In this document: in pieces, positions 59,101-64,000 of the stretch
Layout of the letters: the number at the start of each line of letters is the position of its first letter
Position numbering within the stretch: position 1 is the stretch's first letter
Origin: Theocolax elegans
Lineage: Eukaryota > Arthropoda > Insecta > Hymenoptera > Cerocephalidae
Length of the DNA stretch: 64,000 nucleotides
Assembly: GCA_026168455.1 (NCBI GenBank)
Contig: CM047428.1
Coordinates: 83,842,594 to 83,906,593, forward strand
Direction: 5' to 3'
Notes under the pieces: model-generated
Databases searched by the model: none
The model's input: only the letters and a program-made list of their open reading frames with translations
Told to the model about the DNA's origin: nothing
Made by a program: the position numbers and the translations under genes

Positions 59101-62100
59101 TGAAATTGAATTTAGTCGGTAGAGGGAGAGGGAAAGAGAGGGAGGGAAGGAGAGAGAGAGAGAGAGAGAGAGAGAGGGAAGGAGAGAGAGAGAGAGAGAG
59201 ATGCCGAAAGATTTTAGATAGTTTGTTTATTTAAGAAAATTACGTTTAATTTCGTCCGTTGAATTTCAAATGACTAAATTAATATTTATGCGTCGTGTCA
59301 AATTAGAATACATAGAGGATAAAGTACTTAATTTTCTATAAATTAAGATCTCCTAGTTCGTTTATACCTCATTGGATCGCACTAAACGAAATGGTTTACG
59401 ATATAACCTTATATTTACTTATCTAACTGACGTTCTGCGGAAAGTCGGTTGCCCAAAATTTACGCATTCATAATTATGTTTCCCTAAATACATGATATTA
59501 ATAAAATATTTTTATATCAAATGAAATATTTGACGATATTGACGAGAAAATATATGATCACCTGGCATATGTAAATAAATATAGCCGAGTTGTTGCGTTC
59601 ATATTTCGAACGATTGCGGTAAGTAGTGCGATCAACGGTGTGGGTAGACCGAGTCTCTTACGTTCCAAATAAAGCACAACTACGAAACTGCGATATTATG
59701 CACAGAGGATTGGCAAAATTAGGAGTACAACAAGAGGCAAGCGAACACCAAGTACCAGTTAATCGGAACAATAATTTCGGTCAATTATTCCACCCGTACT
59801 GCAACTTTTCGTAACACTTCCTCGTAATTATGCCGTGGCGAACCGTGCCGGTGCACTAGTTGAAAAGTATTACAGTTTCGTAAGAACCCATTAATTACCA
59901 TCCAAGTTGTAACACCCAGATTTATTCATTAAGGAAGCTCGCCCACCATCGAATATGTATGCAAACCTCGAATAATGTATAGGTATACATATATAAAATT
60001 GAAGCATCCTGTTTAAATTTAAAAGAAGCATCCTGTTTAAAAGCAATTACAAAACGTTCTTTTTAGCCAAAAATCGATCGTTTGATTAAAAATGGCCAAC
60101 AAAACTGTAATTAATGAACAACATATTGTTTTCTTTTTTTTTAACAATCATCAATTTGTACTACGGTAATTTCAGTAGAAATTAATATTACTTTCGAAAA
60201 TAATTGCAATGTTTAAATAAAAATATAAATTTTATTCGATCTTCGGCAGAGCACATTTATACACTTTCGCGATTTAATTCATCACTTTCATAGATAAATT
60301 TGGTATATTTCATAATCATTATAAAATGTAATGTATTATACAATTTGAAAATATTTAAACAATATATTTATAATCAATCTCATTTCAAAGTTCGAAAAGA
60401 CGAATTGTATGTACGTTTATAATATGAACGTGAATTACTATGTCGATCTGTCATAAATATAAACAACAATAGGCTCGCATTCAGTGTTAGTATAAATTAC
60501 ATTATGGTATGTGAATCCTGGTGAAACGGGGAGAGATAATCGAATGAATTTCGTAGAAACAGCGTATTCCGGTGAAATAATTCAGAGTCTCGCTTGATAA
60601 ATCATGGGCGATTTCGCGCAGGAACATCGAGGAAACTTTTTACAGCGCGAAACTCAATGTGTATACGCTCTTCACGGAGATATTCCCGAGACATTTGTAA
60701 TCCGAGTTGAGACACGGAGAGAGACAGAGAGATAATGAAAGGAGGGAGGGAAAGGTAGCAGCGCCGCGGCGTCTCGGTTCATTATTATCCTAATGAAAAC
60801 AATTTAACATAATGATTAATTTATAATGCACGCCACTCGCACCTGCTCGAGGAAAAAGTTGCTCGGGTTATTTATCAACGCTCAGGATAATCACCTTAAT
60901 GAAATAGTAATTGCGAGATTTTTTTACCGAAATATAACCTAAGTAAATGTACACTTTATGTAACTATTTATTTAATTTGATTAAACTCAATTTCGAGGAA
61001 TTTACGGGTGGATAACCATTTGTTGGTTGGGGTATAAAAGAGCAACAAACTGCTTCGGAAGAATATATCGATGAGAAATGACGAGAGCAAACAAAGCTAC
61101 AAAGTTAATAAGGTACTGATTTACCAGAGTTACAGGGATACTCAACAAGTTTAAAGTAACAAGCACACTCGTCGAGTTTATTCAATTAATCCTTGAGTAA
61201 AGAATTTTCTAATAATCAATTTTCTAATTTCAATTTGAAATCTCGAATCCGACTTTTCTCGGTGGGTAATCGCGAGATATCGAGCTCGGATGGAAATCCG
61301 TTCCGTTCGTTAATCAATGGCACTTGTTCGCCGAGAAGGATGCGAACTATCGACCTCCTCCTCGTCCGCGAGACGTTCTTTTCCCTTACTTATTTTCTTT
61401 CTTTATTTTCTTTATCCCCTATATTAAAACCCGGAGATCTATCGATCTACGGAAATTCGAGAGAAAAATATCATAGCTCCGATGGAGGAGAACGGGTAAA
61501 TTCGATATGTTGGAAATTTCGGTTAATCAAAGTTGATAATTAACTCGATTATCTTATTTTCTCCTTTTCTTCGTTCGAGGCGTTCGAAGCGCTTCTCTTT
61601 GTAGGTTAATAACGCGAAGCTCAAAGGTAAACGAGAAAGGGATTTCTTTTTTCTCTCAGTGTACAGTTTATACTCGCTAACTACCGGGGAAAAGTGCGTT
61701 GGAAAACAATTTTCTTGGAAGATCTCTGCCTTAGGGGAGAGGCTCGTTTACGCGTTAACAACTAGCTATGTACCTATATACACGTATATATATATACATA
61801 TATGCATGCAAGGTATTTCCAGTTCATTTCCAGTCACGGCAAAACGCTCAACCGCGCTTATTTTACCTTTAAAATGTAGATTGGAAAATAAGTTTGTTTC
61901 TTACTTTTTCGTGAAGAAAAATTTTATTGCACAACATTAGAAACTAATATTGATCAACTCGTGCGCGTAAGCGTCGTTTTGTCGTTACTCATTTTTCTAA
62001 TTTGTTTTCGAGACTTGCGCATAGAAAGCGTAATTAAATGGGATGTGTTTCGAGCTGACGCACCAAGATCAAAGTACTTGACAGTCTTGCATTTTAATTC

Positions 62101-63955
62101 ATTCGGTGATGCTCCTGCGAGCCTGATTACTTTGCTGGCACTAGTAGTTAAAGTGAGATTCGAGTGGCCTGTGTATAAGCAGGTATGCAAATGTCTTCAT
62201 CTCCTTTAGCGATCTAATTCTGATCCAATTTCGATTTAATTCCTAACTCCCTTCGTTTGTATATGCGGTTTTATACAGTTACTCGTTATAGGATTTACTC
62301 TGCACCTTTTCAATCACGTCACGCTCATACTTTTAACATTCGACCCGGTAAACACATTTAAAACTCTACCTTCTTCTTCTTCTCTTTTCGTACGCAAGTT
62401 AACTTGATAAAATTTATATAGTTAGTAGTTAGTTGCCGTCCTCCGGATCCAAAAAGATTGACCACGTTTATTTAATTAGCGTAGATTTAATTAGTACCAC
62501 TTTTGATAGAAAGAAAACTAAGCATAGAAATACCCATTTTTCTGAGATAATTCCTCGGAAAGTGCAACGGCGTATTGAAATATACTTAGATAGCTTTTTC
62601 TTTTACGAGCGAACCACTGCGTGGGAAATTTAATATTTTTTTCAAATATCTCAAAAAATGTAAGGTACAAAGCGAAACGGGTGAAATTTTTGGGTTTTAT
62701 TCGAATTTCATCCAAAGAATGCAACAGTGTACATCGAAAAGTTTTTTTATTCGACACGGAACAAGCCTTTAAACGTTTTAACCTCGTATATATATTCCGA
62801 TTTTAATAAAGAAATGCTTTCTAAAATAGTCGACGTTTCAAACGTTAATTAATAATTTCATAATGTAGGTTATTTCAAAACTAAAAGATTAAAGCGAATA
62901 ATTAGTGTTTTCAAAATTATACTTTTATTCTGTTATACGTATACGAGGTAATTTACAAAAAAAAAGTAATATTTATATTAAGAAAGAGCGAAGAACGATC
63001 GTAATGCGCGTTATTACAAAGTGAGAGACACGGGTAGAGGGCAAAAGAACTTTCTCAACCGAGTGTATAAATCGTGTCAACGCAGTATTAGTCTCTCGCG
63101 TGCAGGTGAAACGCCTCGAAGCCCTTTCGCAGTTAGAATGCGAAATGCGCTCGACGGCGCATCACAGTTGCGGCTAGTGCGCCCGAGCCGCTGAAGCCAG
63201 AATTTCGAGATATACGACGCGTCTCGTCCAACGGTCGAGTAGACGTGTCGTCGTCGTCGTCGTCGTCGTCGTGCTGATTCTTCCATTAGACAAACGGAAA
63301 TTTCTTGCAATTTCATGGTACGCGAATTGTTTACTCGTTAACGTGTTGCGTGCACACTACCTACGTTCCGTCGTCTAATTGTTGCCGTTGTCATTATCGT
63401 GATTATTATTATTCGGTCGGGCAGAATCTCTCCCTTTTCTCCCGTAATTAACGAGGTTCTATAATGCACTCGGTTGAGAGAGGGAGGGAGACAGACGTTA
63501 TGCTCTTTCGATCGTTACGGTTCGATGGTGTAACGAAAGGCCAGTGAACAGTTGGTCTAATTTAACCAAGATACATTTCTAGAATACGGTCTATCGATAT
63601 TGCGATATACGAGAATCAAAAATATTTATATTAATTATTCGTGGGTCAAGTATCAAAGAAAACGTCTTTGCGATTGCAGGAAGGGAGATGAGTCCGGACT
63701 CGATAACAACACGAACAACAACAACAACAGCAGTAGCAGCGGCAACTTGTTCAACAACAATAACAACAACAACAACGTGAACAAGCAGCGGTGGACCAAG
63801 CGGGCTTTCCAGCGTCGCAGCAGTGAAGTCGAGGTTCGATTGCACGGGGGGGATGCTCTGGGATCGAGTGGCCTCGTTGGACCGAGATCCCCAACACCTG
63901 GTAGAAGACGCAGCTCGAGCATCGCGGTTGCCAGGCCCACGCCCGACCTTCACAG
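52808..63955 (+). CDS. N-terminal two coding exons of an unidentified low-complexity protein (partial)
   Basis: Exon 52808-53189 has an acceptor TTTCGCAG, a leader with an in-frame stop at 52879, and ATG at 52918. Exon 63680-63955 has acceptor GATTGCAG and donor GTACC. Both junction phases match (AG|G) and give 182 residues, running off the right edge. The protein starts MATTSTVPWYASHD, then a Ser/Thr run. A conserved-looking acidic block FPDKFQDFFAALNEDMDDLP and MLEDKLIPR follow, then poly-Asn, and then RWTKRAFQRRSSEVEVRLHGG and a Ser/Arg/Pro-rich part (RRRSSSIAVARPTPDLHR) typical of basophilic kinase sites. I do not recognise the family; the long intron and disordered N-terminus suggest a large, perhaps neuronal or signalling, gene. 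Confidence 0.65.
52878..52952 (+). promoter_or_regulatory. uORF overlapping the start of the partial gene
   Basis: ATG at 52878 opens 24 codons (MSVEPGSGPRLDGDGDDLDG...) ending with TAG at 52950-52952, in a different frame from and overlapping the main ATG at 52918. It would have to be bypassed or leaky-scanned for the main protein to be made. Confidence 0.5.
55369..55546. mobile_element. MITE-like palindromic element
   Basis: The ends are imperfect inverted repeats: TTACTCTCTAAAAATGAAAT at 55369 versus the reverse complement of 55512-55546 (ATACTTTCTAAATGTGAATT...). The 14-base palindromic string AGTGATTATTCACT occurs twice inside (55419-55432, 55513-55526). About 178 bases, no coding capacity. 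Consistent with a small nonautonomous DNA element; target-site duplication not resolved. Confidence 0.5.
56109..56170. repeat. (CAA)n microsatellite
   Basis: About 18 near-perfect CAA/ACA units. The plus-strand frame reads as a Thr/Gln run but has no splice context or family support, so it is treated as an intronic repeat. Confidence 0.9.
59121..59202. repeat. GA-rich microsatellite cluster
   Basis: Two (GA)n runs separated by GGGAAGGA units, inside the 10.5-kb intron. A purine-strand tract of over 80 bases; GAGA-type binding sites are possible. Confidence 0.9.
63246..63272. repeat. (CGT)n trinucleotide repeat
   Basis: Nine perfect CGT/GTC units about 400 bases before the second coding exon of the partial gene. 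An unusual CpG-containing microsatellite in otherwise AT-rich sequence. Confidence 0.9.
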
Positions 63956-64000
63956 GTACCTTTTTTCTCCTCGCTTTTTCCACCTAATTTTATGTCGTAT

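Larger units (their letters stand above)
53190..63679 (+). other. 10.5-kb intron of the partial plus-strand gene
   Basis: Bounded by donor GTTAGC and acceptor GATTGCAG. Mostly AT-rich, with CpG-richer patches at about 55700-56500 and 60500-61500 that could be enhancers or alternative promoters. It includes a MITE-like element (55369-55546), a (CAA)n tract (about 56109-56170), GA-rich tracts (59121-59202), a short direct repeat of GCATCCTGTTTAAA (about 60005-60040) and (CGT)n at 63246-63272. No coding exon or RNA gene could be supported inside it. Confidence 0.6.

Noticed and set aside
63591..63983. Minus-strand ORFs with Val/Leu-rich runs resembling a membrane segment
   Set aside because: Complement of the AAC/CAA repeats in the plus-strand exon 63680-63955, which has proper splice sites and phase.
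1..64000. CRISPR arrays, operons, prophage or bacterial gene clusters
   Set aside because: All recognised genes are intron-bearing animal genes; repeats are microsatellites or short inverted elements without spacer-repeat structure.

Overview
The window is nuclear DNA from an insect, most likely a hymenopteran (ant, bee or wasp). The intron-rich genes encode animal proteins (acetyl-CoA carboxylase, a CdGAP-related RhoGAP, a BTBD8-type BTB protein, STEEP1). Coding exons are moderately GC-rich and CpG-containing, while spacers and introns are very AT-rich with many microsatellites. The order assignment rests on general sequence character and is an inference. Splice junctions were placed by eye from GT/GC...AG signals. 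For the four fully modelled genes, and for the ACC part present, exon phases add up without a frame break.

Layout. (1) 22-12168, minus strand: the 5' two thirds of the acetyl-CoA carboxylase gene (biotin carboxylase, biotin carrier and part of the central domain). It runs off the left edge before the carboxyltransferase domain. Two alternative coding first exons (7602-7816 and 12026-12168) join the same acceptor at 7121. (2) 12169-18250: AT-rich spacer with repeats, ending in a GC-rich, probably divergent promoter shared by noncoding ACC leader exons and the next gene. (3) 18258-19221, plus: a three-exon gene for an unidentified 250-residue protein. (4) 19600-28150, plus: a CdGAPr/ARHGAP32-33-type PX-SH3-RhoGAP, 1421 residues, with leader exons 3-4 kb upstream of the start codon. 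(5) 29700-38900, plus: a BTBD8-like protein of 2019 residues in 13 coding exons, with about 1000 disordered residues between two BTB domains. (6) 40243-41330, minus: STEEP1 (CXorf56 family), tail-to-tail with the BTBD8 gene. (7) 41331-52807: long AT-rich region with a 415-bp foldback repeat and candidate upstream promoters. (8) 52808 to beyond the right edge, plus: the first two coding exons of an unidentified low-complexity protein, separated by a 10.5-kb intron.

The genes are ordinary single-copy animal genes, not an operon or a mobile cluster. They act separately: fatty-acid synthesis (ACC), Rho-family GTPase control (CdGAPr), BTB/endocytic adaptor function (BTBD8), and STING trafficking from the ER (STEEP1). 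The most interesting observation is that the choice of ACC first exon creates or removes the basic residue of the AMPK phosphorylation motif exactly at the splice junction. Others worth checking are the repeated aromatic-acidic motif in the BTBD8 linker and the large imperfect hairpin at 43259-43673.
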